Shown here in pieces: positions 27,398 to 35,930 of a stretch of 49,039 nucleotides of DNA. How positions within the stretch are numbered: position 1 is the stretch's first letter; each line of letters starts with the position of its first letter. A model generated the notes under the pieces. The model was not told the origin of the DNA, ran no database searches, and saw only the letters and a program-made list of their open reading frames with translations. The translations under genes were made by a program, and so were the position numbers. Source of the DNA: Nitrososphaerales archaeon (GTDB lineage Archaea; Thermoproteota; Nitrososphaeria; Nitrososphaerales; CADDZS01); NCBI GenBank assembly GCA_030041295.1, contig JASHOD010000050.1:1-49039 (forward strand), written 5' to 3'.

Positions 27398-27470
27398 TTC
27401 TATCACTCGTAACAGTATTATGCAAATAGTCGCATTAAAATGCAAACGTTCTTGGCGCGAGGCCGTCAAG

Positions 27471-27480
27471 TCTTAAATCA
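27471..27480 (+). promoter_or_regulatory. Putative TATA box of thiolase operon
   Basis: TCTTAAATCA is centred about 31 bases before the thiolase ATG at 27506, the distance expected for an archaeal leaderless transcript. Based on position and composition only. Confidence 0.35.
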
Positions 27481-27505
27481 AAGGTAAACTGACAATATCG
27501 TCATT

Positions 27506-28675
27506 ATGAGACAAGTCTATGTTCTTAGCGCGGCGATGACAAAGTACGGCAAGTCTCCACTTTCAGCTAGGGAACTAGCGCTTGAAGCGTCAAAGAATGC
27601 AATTGACGAAGCAGGTATCAAAGTAAATGATATTCAGGCGGGTTTTATCGCAAATGCATTTTCGCTCTCCGAGAAGCAAGGTCATCTCGGACCAATTTTA
27701 ATGTCGGGTCTTGGGATTCCCGACATTCCTGCGTCAACAATAGAGTCAGCGTGCTCTAGTGGCGCATCAGCGATTCGCGAGGCCTGGGTGAATATCGGAG
27801 CAGGCATCTACGACTGTATGCTGGTGACCGGAGTGGAAAAGGTGAGCCAGCTAGATACGATAACTGCGACGACTTACTTTTCGTTTGGTTCTGATTATAT
27901 CTTTGAAGGAGCGTGTGGTGCTTCATTTCCCGGGTTGTACGGAGCCATTGCAAGAGCTCACATGACAAAATACGGCACAACTGAAGAGCAGCTTGCGAGT
28001 GTCGCCGTGAAAAACCACGAAAACGCATTCTACAATCCAAACGCGCACTTCCACAAGAAAATCACGGTCGACGACGTGATGAATTCGGTGGTGGTCGCCA
28101 GTCCTCTCAAACTTTATGATGCGTGCCCCTTCTCCGATGGCGCAGCATCTGCAGTATTATGTTCTGAGGATTTCTTACGCAAGATGACGAATGGACCTTC
28201 TTCGAAGGCCATCAAAATCTTGGCATCAGGTAGAGCAGGCGGAACAGGCGCTCTGCATCAAAGACCTGATCTGACCACATTGAATGCCGCTGTACTGGCA
28301 GGAAAGGAAGCCTTCAAACAAGCAAGCCTTTCCACAAAGGATATTGATTTCCTCGAAGTTCACGATTGCTTTACTATTGCCGAGCTAGTCGCGTTAGAAG
28401 ATCTAGGATTCTATCCACGCGGCGAAGCAGCAAAAGCGGAGCAGGAAGGTCAGACAAAACCTAGCGGCGAAACTCCCGTGAACCCTTCTGGCGGGCTGAA
28501 GGCGAAAGGCCATCCGGTGGGTGCAACCGGCGTGGGACAGATAGTTGAGGTCTTTGAGCAGCTCAACGAAATGGCGGGTGGAAGGCAGGTCAAAGACGCG
28601 AGGCGTGCTCTAACTCACAATGTGGGCGCAACAGGCGGAAGCTGCGCGGTCCACATTTTTGAGAAGAACAACTAA
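27506..28675 (+). CDS. Thiolase (acetyl-CoA acetyltransferase, archaeal SCP2-thiolase type)
   Basis: Cleaves 3-ketoacyl-CoA in beta-oxidation or condenses acetyl-CoA. The nucleophilic Cys83 lies in SACSSGASAIREA. HDCFTIAELVALEDLG, GHPVGATGVGQ and the second Cys in TGGSCAVHIF complete the site. 389 aa, normal. It is followed by a DUF35 protein 18 bases downstream, the conserved archaeal pairing in which DUF35 binds the thiolase. The hydroxyacyl-CoA dehydrogenase comes next. Confidence 0.93.
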   Translation: MRQVYVLSAAMTKYGKSPLSARELALEASKNAIDEAGIKVNDIQAGFIANAFSLSEKQGHLGPILMSGLGIPDIPASTIESACSSGASAIREAWVNIGAGIYDCMLVTGVEKVSQLDTITATTYFSFGSDYIFEGACGASFPGLYGAIARAHMTKYGTTEEQLASVAVKNHENAFYNPNAHFHKKITVDDVMNSVVVASPLKLYDACPFSDGAASAVLCSEDFLRKMTNGPSSKAIKILASGRAGGTGALHQRPDLTTLNAAVLAGKEAFKQASLSTKDIDFLEVHDCFTIAELVALEDLGFYPRGEAAKAEQEGQTKPSGETPVNPSGGLKAKGHPVGATGVGQIVEVFEQLNEMAGGRQVKDARRALTHNVGATGGSCAVHIFEKNN

Positions 28676-28693
28676 ATCGAGGAGATATTCTTC

Positions 28694-29101
28694 ATGCAAA
28701 TTACCGATCAGGCAAAGTCGTCAGCCGAGAAGGGGGAACCGCTAACAGTCAAGGAGTTCCAAGAGGGAATTCGCGAAGGAAAGATCGAGGGATACAAGTG
28801 CGCTAACTGCGGTCACAAGCAAATCGATATTATCGATTTTTGTCCGGTCTGTCACGAATCAAAGTTAGAAAAGGTTGAATTTGGGAAGGAGGGCAAGGTT
28901 CTCACTTACACGATACAGCAGGTAGCTCCGGAACAATTCATGAACGAGGTTCCTTATGCGTGGGCTATTGTTGAGTTGGACGACGGACCAAAGATCACGG
29001 GTTGGATCCCCTTCATTTCGAAATCATCCGACCTGCCGGTTGGCCAGCGTGTTCGCTTCAAGAAATCCTACCTTCCTGGAATCGTTTTCGAAAAGATCTG
29101 A
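28694..29101 (+). CDS. DUF35 OB-fold zinc-ribbon protein, thiolase partner
   Basis: A 135-aa protein with an N-terminal helix, a zinc ribbon (CANCGHKQ and CPVCHES, residues about 37-57) and an OB-fold (VLTYTIQQVAP, YAWAIVELDDGPKITG). In archaea this family links thiolase to HMG-CoA synthase or stabilises thiolase and binds CoA. The ATG at 28694 has a GAGGAGAT ribosome-binding site. No HMG-CoA synthase gene is nearby, so here it most likely serves the adjacent thiolase in acyl-CoA catabolism. Confidence 0.9.
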   Translation: MQITDQAKSSAEKGEPLTVKEFQEGIREGKIEGYKCANCGHKQIDIIDFCPVCHESKLEKVEFGKEGKVLTYTIQQVAPEQFMNEVPYAWAIVELDDGPKITGWIPFISKSSDLPVGQRVRFKKSYLPGIVFEKI

Positions 29102-29169
29102 AGCTCACAAAGAGAGCTTTCTTCTTAAATCCGAGATCAAGCAAGATTACAGAAGGTAGTATCTCTCGG

Positions 29170-30147
29170 TTGCTGTACGTTAGAAACGTTGGCGTAATAG
29201 GAGCGGGTGCCATGGGCGCCCAGATCGCCGAAATTATGGCGATGAATGGATACGATGTGTACATGAAGGATATTTCAAAGGAATTCTTGGATAGGGGGAT
29301 GAATAATATCCAGAAGGATCTAGACGGACTGGTATCTTTTCATAAATTCAAAGCCGAAAAGGAGATTGCCCGAATTCAGGAGCAGGACGGCATCCAGCTA
29401 AACGAGGAGCAAAAACAGGCACTTAGGGCGAAAATAAAACCGACATATGATGAAAGGAGGGCTTCCGAATTTCTTACGAAGATCCATCCCTCAGAAACTT
29501 TTGATCCTTTCAAGAATGTAGATTTCGTCGTTGAAGCTATCATTGAGGAAATGGACGCGAAGAAGAAACTCTTCTCAGAGTTGGATTCAATAATTCCTAG
29601 CCAGTGCGTTCTCGCATCAAACACCTCGACTCTATCTATCACCGAGATGGCTTCGGCGACGACGAAGAAGAGGAGGGACAAGGTTATCGGAACTCATTTT
29701 TTCAATCCCCCAATCACGCTTCCTCTGATAGAAGTCATACCCGGCCTTGAAACAAGCGAGGACACGATAAGCGACGTTGTTGACTTCCTCGCACCGCTGC
29801 GAAACCACAGATATCCCATGCTTCCGATAAGAGTGAAAGAGGTACCCGGTTTTCTCGTAAACAGAATACTAGGCGCAATGTTGAACGAAGCCTACGCCCT
29901 CTACGAGGAAGGGGTCGCTTCCATGAGAGACATTGATCAAGCCATGAAAGCAGGCGCAGGCATGCCAATGGGCCCCTTTGAACTCTCTGACCTCATCGGA
30001 ATCGATGTATTGTATCACGTCGATGAGAACATCAAGAAGATGGAAGGGGGTCTTCCGATGCCGCATTCCACTCAGATAATCAAGAAGATGTTCTACTCCG
30101 GAAGGCTTGGCAGGAAGACTGGAAGGGGCTTTTACAACTATTCGTAA
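29170..30147 (+). CDS. 3-hydroxyacyl-CoA dehydrogenase (larger type)
   Basis: An NAD-dependent oxidation enzyme of beta-oxidation, about 325 aa. The Rossmann motif VGVIGAGAMGAQIAEIM begins at residue 5 from the TTG at 29170. The frame extends upstream to 29002, but those residues lie over the DUF35 gene and are not conserved. Catalytic features include GTHFFNPPITLPLIEV with the active His, and VPGFLVNRILG. An insert of about 50 charged residues follows the first domain strand pair. A GAAGGTAG ribosome-binding site precedes the TTG. Confidence 0.9.
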   Translation: MLYVRNVGVIGAGAMGAQIAEIMAMNGYDVYMKDISKEFLDRGMNNIQKDLDGLVSFHKFKAEKEIARIQEQDGIQLNEEQKQALRAKIKPTYDERRASEFLTKIHPSETFDPFKNVDFVVEAIIEEMDAKKKLFSELDSIIPSQCVLASNTSTLSITEMASATTKKRRDKVIGTHFFNPPITLPLIEVIPGLETSEDTISDVVDFLAPLRNHRYPMLPIRVKEVPGFLVNRILGAMLNEAYALYEEGVASMRDIDQAMKAGAGMPMGPFELSDLIGIDVLYHVDENIKKMEGGLPMPHSTQIIKKMFYSGRLGRKTGRGFYNYS

Positions 30148-30162
30148 GAGAAAGAAGATAAT

Positions 30163-30398
30163 ATGGAAAAGACAAAGTTGATTGTTAGTTACGATAAGGA
30201 TGTGGATGTCGCGTACTTGAGTTTCGGAAATGTATGCGGATCGGTGGCAGAGGAAATAGATGATCACGTCTAGTCCGTCGGGACTCGAAAACCAAAGAAA
30301 TCACCGGGGTTACAATTACAAGCTTCAGCCAATACTTTAGCAAAAAAAGAACTCAAGGTTCGCTTATTCGTAGTATGAACTGTAAAATAGTTAAATAA
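30163..30398 (+). pseudogene. DUF2283 small protein, frameshifted
   Basis: Starts 15 bases after the dehydrogenase. VSYDKDVDVAYLSFGN and EEIDDHV are the N-terminal half of DUF2283, after which a TAG closes the frame. The C-terminal half (RRDSKTKEITGVTITSFSQYF) continues in another frame, so one base appears lost near 30271-30274. Members often sit beside toxin-like or DUF4258 genes. Its function is unknown. Confidence 0.65.
30387..30398 (+). promoter_or_regulatory. Putative TATA box of S53 protease gene
   Basis: TAGTTAAATAAG is centred about 29 bases before the ATG at 30422, matching a leaderless archaeal promoter. Judged from sequence and spacing only. Confidence 0.35.
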
Positions 30399-30421
30399 GA
30401 GTTCCCTTCGCCCGTCTTCTA

Positions 30422-33274
30422 ATGGATTCCTCTAGACTCTCTTCAGATGATACGCCACTCGCGGCAAGATTTGCAAAATCTAAAATGCCAAGTTTGAAAT
30501 TCATTTCTTTGTTAATTGTCTTTCTCTTTCTAGCAAGCGCCGCTCTTGGGAACTTGGTGGTTGTTGCTAACGCTCAAAGCGCAGCTCTGACAAATCAAGG
30601 ACCTTCTTCTTCTTCTTCAAGTTCGACGCTCTCATCTCCTGAAATTCCAACTAGCTCCCAGGCAATTGCTCCGGGTGATCACGGAGCCTATCCGATGGAC
30701 ATAATGGATTCAAACCCGCTATGCTGTAATTATATTCCTTATACGCCGTCGCTAATCCAAGAGTTTTACAACTCAACAACGCTTCTTTCTCAGGGTATTA
30801 CTGGAAAAGGAATTACGATCGCAATCGTAGATGCCTACGGAGATCCTGGTATAAGGAGCGACTTGGCGCACTTTGACCAAACGTTCGGATTGCCGGCTCC
30901 TCCGTCATTCAATGTGATGTGCGTCGACGGTCCGTGTAATTATTCTTTAGGCGTTACCTATGGTTGGTCCGCGGAGATTTCAATAGACGTAGAATGGGCC
31001 CACGCTATGGCGCCGGGAGCAAACATCAACCTGTACATCGCTTCAAACAATGACGGCCCCCTGTATGACGCGGACCTTGCAGCTGTCGAAGGAGCTAGCG
31101 GGACCGGACAGCAAGGCACTGGATTAGGTACTCTCGGGGTCTACCACAACAACATTATTTCAAACAGTTGGGGAGGAACAGAAAATTACTATACGACATC
31201 CGAGTCTTTAGTGCTGCCTTTCAATTTTGCGGGATACCCGTGGATCGATCAGGTATTCCAGGAAGCAGCTGCGAGAGGAATAACAGTTTTTGCGAGCAGC
31301 GGTGATGGCGGAGCATTTGACCAGGGCGATGGCGGTTATGAGACTCTCCCGTACGGCGGTCTCCTAGTACCAGCGGATGACCCGTTTGTAACTTCAGTGG
31401 GAGGCACTTCCGCGTACATCAACGTGACTTCGGGCTCTTTTGGTTTTCCAAAAGTAGGTCCGGTTCCAGGTGGCAGTCCTTTTGTTCCGGTTGTGGGCAA
31501 TGCAACGGGAACCTACGGTTACGAAACTTCTTGGAGCTGGTTAAACGACAACGCCCAGAGGCCCGGCTATAGTTCTGGGACTGGTGGTGGATTCAGTTCC
31601 TTGTTTTCACAACCCGCCTACCAGCAGGGGCCCGGCGTTCCGAACAACGGAGTGCGAGGTAATCCTGATGTCGCGTGGGATGCCGATCCGCATACTGGTG
31701 TTCTTATCTACGGAAATGTGGGAGGAGTGACTGCCTGGTATGAATATGGAGGCACGAGCCTTGGCGCACCTAGTTGGGCCGGTGTAACCGCTCTTCTCGA
31801 TCAAAAAGCCGGGCGCAGTCTCGGGTTCTTGAACCCCACTTTCTATTCTATCCTCAATAATCCTTCAGAATACGCAAAAGCGTTCCACCAAATTACTTTT
31901 GGCAATAACGACCCCTACAGTGCCGGCCCCGGTTGGAACCCTACCACAGGAATAGGCACGCCGAACATTGGTGAGCTTGCAAACATCATAAGTTCTGAGA
32001 CTCCGACCCTTTCGATAGCGGTCACTAATAACATCCAACAGCCTGTGCAACCCGAGACACCGACGCCAGCCTATACCTACGGTAGCACAATAACGCTGAT
32101 GGCATCGATAAATGGTGGCACGAAAGTTTCTGGTCCGGTCCTTGCAAACATCACTTCGCAATTCGGGGCCCTAATTGCGAGGAACATTCCCATGACCTGG
32201 GATAGCGTTATCGGACAATACGTTGGCTCTTACACGATCAAATCGAGCGATCCAGCCGGAGAGTGGATGGCCGACGTAAAGGCTACGAGCGCCGGCGAGT
32301 CCGGAATAGGCTACAACCAGTTCGTAGTGGGCGACGGGATAAACATCCTGTCTCCATTCTTCAATGGGCCGGGAACTTCAAACCCAGTAGGCAGCACAAT
32401 TTCATTACAGATTACCGTTGAGAATGCAGCAAACACTGAACTTTTGACAACAGGCAATTACAAGGCGACGTTTTACCTAAATTACCTTGGTGGGCCGGTT
32501 CAGGGTTCTGTTCCTCTAACGTATAACGCGACGGCCGGGCTGTGGGAAGCAAACTACAAAATTCCGAGCAATGTTTTACAGGGAACCTGGGTAATCGGTT
32601 TCAGCGGCACCGATAGCAACGGAAATCAGGTCGTGGTTTCCTACACCTGGATACCTGTTGGAATCTACGTCTGGCCGTACACGGATTCCTATTTTTACGT
32701 TCACGGGCAGACAATGACAATATACGCGATTACGAGCTCATCCTCTGGGACTATGATAGGCACCCTGAGCTATAGAGGAATGCCGGTCGGTTTGACGCAC
32801 CTAGCATATAATTCCACCCTCGGAGTCTGGTCAGGAAGCCTTACCCTTCCTTCTTACGGCCCAAACGGTTTCTACACCGTGAGCGTTTTTGGAAGCGATG
32901 GGCAAGGCAACTATGGAGGCTACTCCGAGGTCGTCGACATCGAGAGCGCGTTGAGTGCTAGACTCGCACTCTCATCGCAAACTATTCCCAAGGGTGGAAA
33001 TGAGAGCTTCTCCATTGCCCTAACTAGTCCTAGCGGAGCTGCGGTTAGGCTTGGGTTCGTGATGGCAAGGATATACCGTGTTTATCCGAACGGCACGCAA
33101 CTCCTCGACGTGCGCATTGCTCTCACCTACAGTCCCTCTAACAATCTGTGGCTTGGCGTGTTGAGTACTAGCACGACTCCTCTCTCGCGTGGGTCGTACC
33201 TGGTTCAAATCTCGGCATTTGATCCGTACGGCGATTACGGAGCGGCATACGGGACTTTTAACGTCGTTGAATAA
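30422..33274 (+). CDS. Secreted S53 (sedolisin/kumamolisin) peptidase with C-terminal beta domains
   Basis: A signal helix at about 26-49 is followed by a Ser-rich linker and then the catalytic domain (about 105-525). The S53 residues are present: Glu185 and Asp189 (AEISIDVEWAHAMAP), Asp295 (ASSGDGG) and nucleophile Ser446 (GGTSLGAPSWAG). The usual prodomain of about 180 residues is missing or reduced to under 60. The aspartates expected at the calcium site (FHDIT and GWDP) are Gln490 and Asn506. Residues 525-950 form several Ig-like domains, without a membrane anchor. Such enzymes digest proteins outside the cell at acid pH. Confidence 0.9.
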   Translation: MDSSRLSSDDTPLAARFAKSKMPSLKFISLLIVFLFLASAALGNLVVVANAQSAALTNQGPSSSSSSSTLSSPEIPTSSQAIAPGDHGAYPMDIMDSNPLCCNYIPYTPSLIQEFYNSTTLLSQGITGKGITIAIVDAYGDPGIRSDLAHFDQTFGLPAPPSFNVMCVDGPCNYSLGVTYGWSAEISIDVEWAHAMAPGANINLYIASNNDGPLYDADLAAVEGASGTGQQGTGLGTLGVYHNNIISNSWGGTENYYTTSESLVLPFNFAGYPWIDQVFQEAAARGITVFASSGDGGAFDQGDGGYETLPYGGLLVPADDPFVTSVGGTSAYINVTSGSFGFPKVGPVPGGSPFVPVVGNATGTYGYETSWSWLNDNAQRPGYSSGTGGGFSSLFSQPAYQQGPGVPNNGVRGNPDVAWDADPHTGVLIYGNVGGVTAWYEYGGTSLGAPSWAGVTALLDQKAGRSLGFLNPTFYSILNNPSEYAKAFHQITFGNNDPYSAGPGWNPTTGIGTPNIGELANIISSETPTLSIAVTNNIQQPVQPETPTPAYTYGSTITLMASINGGTKVSGPVLANITSQFGALIARNIPMTWDSVIGQYVGSYTIKSSDPAGEWMADVKATSAGESGIGYNQFVVGDGINILSPFFNGPGTSNPVGSTISLQITVENAANTELLTTGNYKATFYLNYLGGPVQGSVPLTYNATAGLWEANYKIPSNVLQGTWVIGFSGTDSNGNQVVVSYTWIPVGIYVWPYTDSYFYVHGQTMTIYAITSSSSGTMIGTLSYRGMPVGLTHLAYNSTLGVWSGSLTLPSYGPNGFYTVSVFGSDGQGNYGGYSEVVDIESALSARLALSSQTIPKGGNESFSIALTSPSGAAVRLGFVMARIYRVYPNGTQLLDVRIALTYSPSNNLWLGVLSTSTTPLSRGSYLVQISAFDPYGDYGAAYGTFNVVE

Positions 33275-33571
33275 ATTAGCTATCCGCGTCTAGCTGATTT
33301 CTAGCGGCATAGGTTGCGGCAACCTAGATTATGCCCTGGTAACCGAACTCCTTCTCCCAAGTCGGGCGGTCTTTGTTAGGGCACAGAATCTTAAGATTCC
33401 GAGAGATCGGCCGTGCAGAGCACATCACACATGAAGCAATTGTACTGCGAAACGCATTTTGTTTGGTTACCTCGCCATCATTGGGATTGTTATCCCTCAA
33501 CCCGAAGAGCGAGCAGAGCCGTCAACCTTTAATTCACGAGACGACAAGTGTACAAGATCTGGTCTTTTAAA
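33275..33571 (+). other. Intergenic region with a hairpin
   Basis: It holds an inverted repeat at 33306-33335 (stem TAGGTTG/CAACCTA with outer GGCA/TGCC), 32 bases after the protease stop, and a TTTAATT box near 33528 that may serve thioredoxin reductase. No tRNA or conserved frame was found. Confidence 0.5.
33306..33335 (+). repeat. Hairpin after the protease gene
   Basis: A perfect 7-bp stem TAGGTTG/CAACCTA with loop CGG, extended by GGCA/TGCC across a 5-base bulge. No T run follows, so it is not a typical terminator. It could be an RNA-processing or mRNA 3'-end element. Confidence 0.4.
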
Positions 33572-34513
33572 ATGCATAAGCGTTTGATTATTATTGGCTC
33601 CGGCCCCGCAGGATACACTGCAGCATTATACTCGGCCAGAGCAAACCTTGAGCCACTAGTTATAGCCGGCAATCAATCAGGCGGACAATTGATGATTACG
33701 ACCGACGTTGAAAATTATCCGGGATTCCCAGAGGGTATTCAGGGTCCGGAGTTGATGGAGAAATTTCGAAAACAGGCGACCCGTTTCGGCGCTGAGATCA
33801 TAGACAAAGATGTCACCTCGGTCGATTTCAAGAAGAAACCCTTTGTCATCAAGGTCGAGGACGAAATATACACCGCTGATGCTGTGATAATATCGACGGG
33901 AGCTCAGGCAAAGTGGATCGGGTGCGAGCTACGGCTCAGAGGCCATGGCGTATCAGCCTGCGCGACCTGCGACGCTTTCTTCTTCAAAGGAAAGGACGTG
34001 ATAGTTGTCGGAGGCGGAGATACGGCGATGGAGGAAGCGACATTCTTGACAAAGTTCGCAAGCCACGTGACAATAGTGCACAGAAGAGACAAGCTACGCG
34101 CCTCCAAAATTATGCAGGAAAAGGCAAGGTCAAATCCGAAAATCTCCTTCGTCTGGGATTCAGAGATCGCCGATGTGGTTGGCGAAGACAAGGTCGAACA
34201 AGTAGTGCTACGCAATTTGAAGACTGGTAAGACGGAGACGGTCAAGACCGATGGCTTGTTCATTGCGATTGGTCACGAGCCCGTCACTTCACTTTTCAAG
34301 GGGCAAATTGAAACTGACTCTAAAGGTTACGTCAAAGTGCATGAAGGCACGCACACGAATATTGTAGGAGTGTTCGCGGCAGGTGATGTCGTAGACCATC
34401 GTTACAGACAAGCAGTCACGGCGGCGGGTATGGGTTGCCAAGCTTCCTTGGATGCAGAGCGATACCTAGAGGGCACTGTAATCGAGGCTATGGAGCCCCT
34501 GAAAGTCTCTTAG
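33572..34513 (+). CDS. trxB: Thioredoxin reductase
   Basis: An FAD/NAD(P)H-dependent disulfide reductase, about 313 aa from the ATG at 33572 (the frame opens 8 codons earlier). FAD-binding GSGPAGYTAALYSARA is at the N-terminus. The redox pair is CATC in SACATCDAFFF, and the NADPH site is VVGGGDTAMEEATFL followed by VHRRDKLRASK. The C-terminal FAD motif is GVFAAGDVVDHRYRQAVTAAG. It reduces thioredoxin in the cytoplasm. It is monocistronic here. Confidence 0.95.
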   Translation: MHKRLIIIGSGPAGYTAALYSARANLEPLVIAGNQSGGQLMITTDVENYPGFPEGIQGPELMEKFRKQATRFGAEIIDKDVTSVDFKKKPFVIKVEDEIYTADAVIISTGAQAKWIGCELRLRGHGVSACATCDAFFFKGKDVIVVGGGDTAMEEATFLTKFASHVTIVHRRDKLRASKIMQEKARSNPKISFVWDSEIADVVGEDKVEQVVLRNLKTGKTETVKTDGLFIAIGHEPVTSLFKGQIETDSKGYVKVHEGTHTNIVGVFAAGDVVDHRYRQAVTAAGMGCQASLDAERYLEGTVIEAMEPLKVS

Positions 34514-34604
34514 CGCCCTAAAAAGATATCTACTGATTGATTGCTAAACTGTATTTTTGGTAACATTTCGTAAATAATACCATTGCATGTTTGTAACATG
34601 ATTA

Positions 34605-34990
34605 ATGAAACGACGAATAGCACTATCAAGGATCGTCTTCATTGGTGTAATTCTGGCTCTTGTTGTTGGACTGGCTTTTGTTGGGGTCTATCTTCCTAGA
34701 TTGACGCATCCAACCGTCCAAATAATTGGATTATGTAATGCAACAACATATCAGTTGCCCGGTACAGAATCTGGTCAAGCTAGTACCATACTAACACGTC
34801 TAACAGCTCCGCTGTCTATCTAACAGAGTACACGGTAACGCCAACTACCGAGACATTAGGAAGCACAACTTACAATATTACTACATACGCAAATTCATCT
34901 ACGACTTATGCTGTAACAAGCACATCATTTGAGACATCATACTTCATGGATAATCCATGGATCATCTGGACTTGTACTTTCAAGCCATAG
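34605..34990 (+). pseudogene. Secreted Thr/Ser-rich protein, frameshifted
   Basis: An N-terminal signal/anchor helix (IVFIGVILALVVGLAFVGVYL, written here as positions 9-29) leads into a short outside segment with NATTYQLPG. The frame closes at 34823, but a neighbouring frame from about 34786 continues the same composition (TNTSNSSAVYLTEYTVTP and onward, rich in Thr, Ser and Tyr) to a TAG at 34990. One indel near 34786 would restore a protein of about 128 aa. A TAAATAATA box lies about 28 bases before the ATG. Confidence 0.55.
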
Positions 34991-35118
34991 CTCAAATCAC
35001 TTGTGTAATCTCAATCAGCCATTTTCAATAATCATTGTTCTCATGCGAAAACGCTTAAAATGATCAAAGAGAAAAATTAGCCAGAAATCAAAACTAACGG
35101 ATGTGTCAGTTTTAGATC

Positions 35119-35907
35119 ATGAGCAGTCCTGAATTTGTAAAAAAGAGAAAAGAGGAAAGCGCACTTGTACTTACGATTGACAACCCGCCGGTTAACGCGC
35201 TGAATTTCAAGGTTCTAGAAGAACTCGTCGCCGCCGTGAAGGAGGGGAACGACGACCCAGAAGTAAGAGGCATTGTGATTACTGGAGCTGGCAACAATGC
35301 TTTCTGCGCCGGTGCGGATCTCAAAATGATGCAGGGGTTAGGACCGCAAGACGCTGAGAGAGTAGCAAAAGCCGGGCACGACGCATTCAACGCGCTCGAA
35401 AACTCTGGAAAGCCGGTGCTGGTTGCGGTTAATGGTCTAGCTTTAGGCGGTGGTTGTGAATTGGCAATGTCATGCGATCTTCGTTTTGCGTCAGACAGGG
35501 CCAGGTTTGGACAACCCGAAGTAACCTTGGGACTCATTCCTGCTTGGGGCGGAACTCAAAGAATGCCGAGATTAATTGGCAAAGCGAAAGCCAAGGAGTT
35601 GATTTATTCCGGCCAGTTGATTAACGCACAAGAGGCTCTTAGAATCGGACTCGTGAACAAGGTTGTCCCCGACGGGGAAGAGTTGCGAGCAGGCGTGGAC
35701 TATGTCAGGATGCTAGCAGCGAAAACTTCACCATTTGCGGTGGCGCAGGCGAAGAAGGCAATTAACAAGGGACTCGAGGAGCCGTCGATTGAAAGGGGAC
35801 TCGAGTTCGAAAACGAGGCGGTTCAAGCTATTTCAAACAGCGAGGATTTGAGAGAGGGAATAGAGGCGTTTCTCACGAAGAGACCGCCTAAATATACTGG
35901 AAAGTAA
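35119..35907 (+). CDS. Enoyl-CoA hydratase (crotonase family)
   Basis: Hydrates trans-2-enoyl-CoA in beta-oxidation. 262 aa. The oxyanion-hole segment is NNAFCAGADLKMM and the CoA/catalytic segment is LALGGGCELAMSCDLRFAS. The two catalytic glutamates of true hydratases are both present, one in GGGCELAM and one in FGQPEVTLGLIP. It is followed 23 bases later by the acyl-CoA dehydrogenase and the ETF genes, forming an operon for the first oxidation and hydration steps. Confidence 0.93.
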   Translation: MSSPEFVKKRKEESALVLTIDNPPVNALNFKVLEELVAAVKEGNDDPEVRGIVITGAGNNAFCAGADLKMMQGLGPQDAERVAKAGHDAFNALENSGKPVLVAVNGLALGGGCELAMSCDLRFASDRARFGQPEVTLGLIPAWGGTQRMPRLIGKAKAKELIYSGQLINAQEALRIGLVNKVVPDGEELRAGVDYVRMLAAKTSPFAVAQAKKAINKGLEEPSIERGLEFENEAVQAISNSEDLREGIEAFLTKRPPKYTGK

Positions 35908-35930
35908 GGGAAAGGGGCATTAATTCCATT

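Noticed and set aside
29002-29169. Upstream extension of the 3-hydroxyacyl-CoA dehydrogenase
   Set aside because: These codons overlap the DUF35 gene and encode unconserved sequence. The TTG at 29170 gives the normal Rossmann start.
33373-33570. Frame upstream of thioredoxin reductase
   Set aside because: No conserved motif, and it contains the putative promoter.
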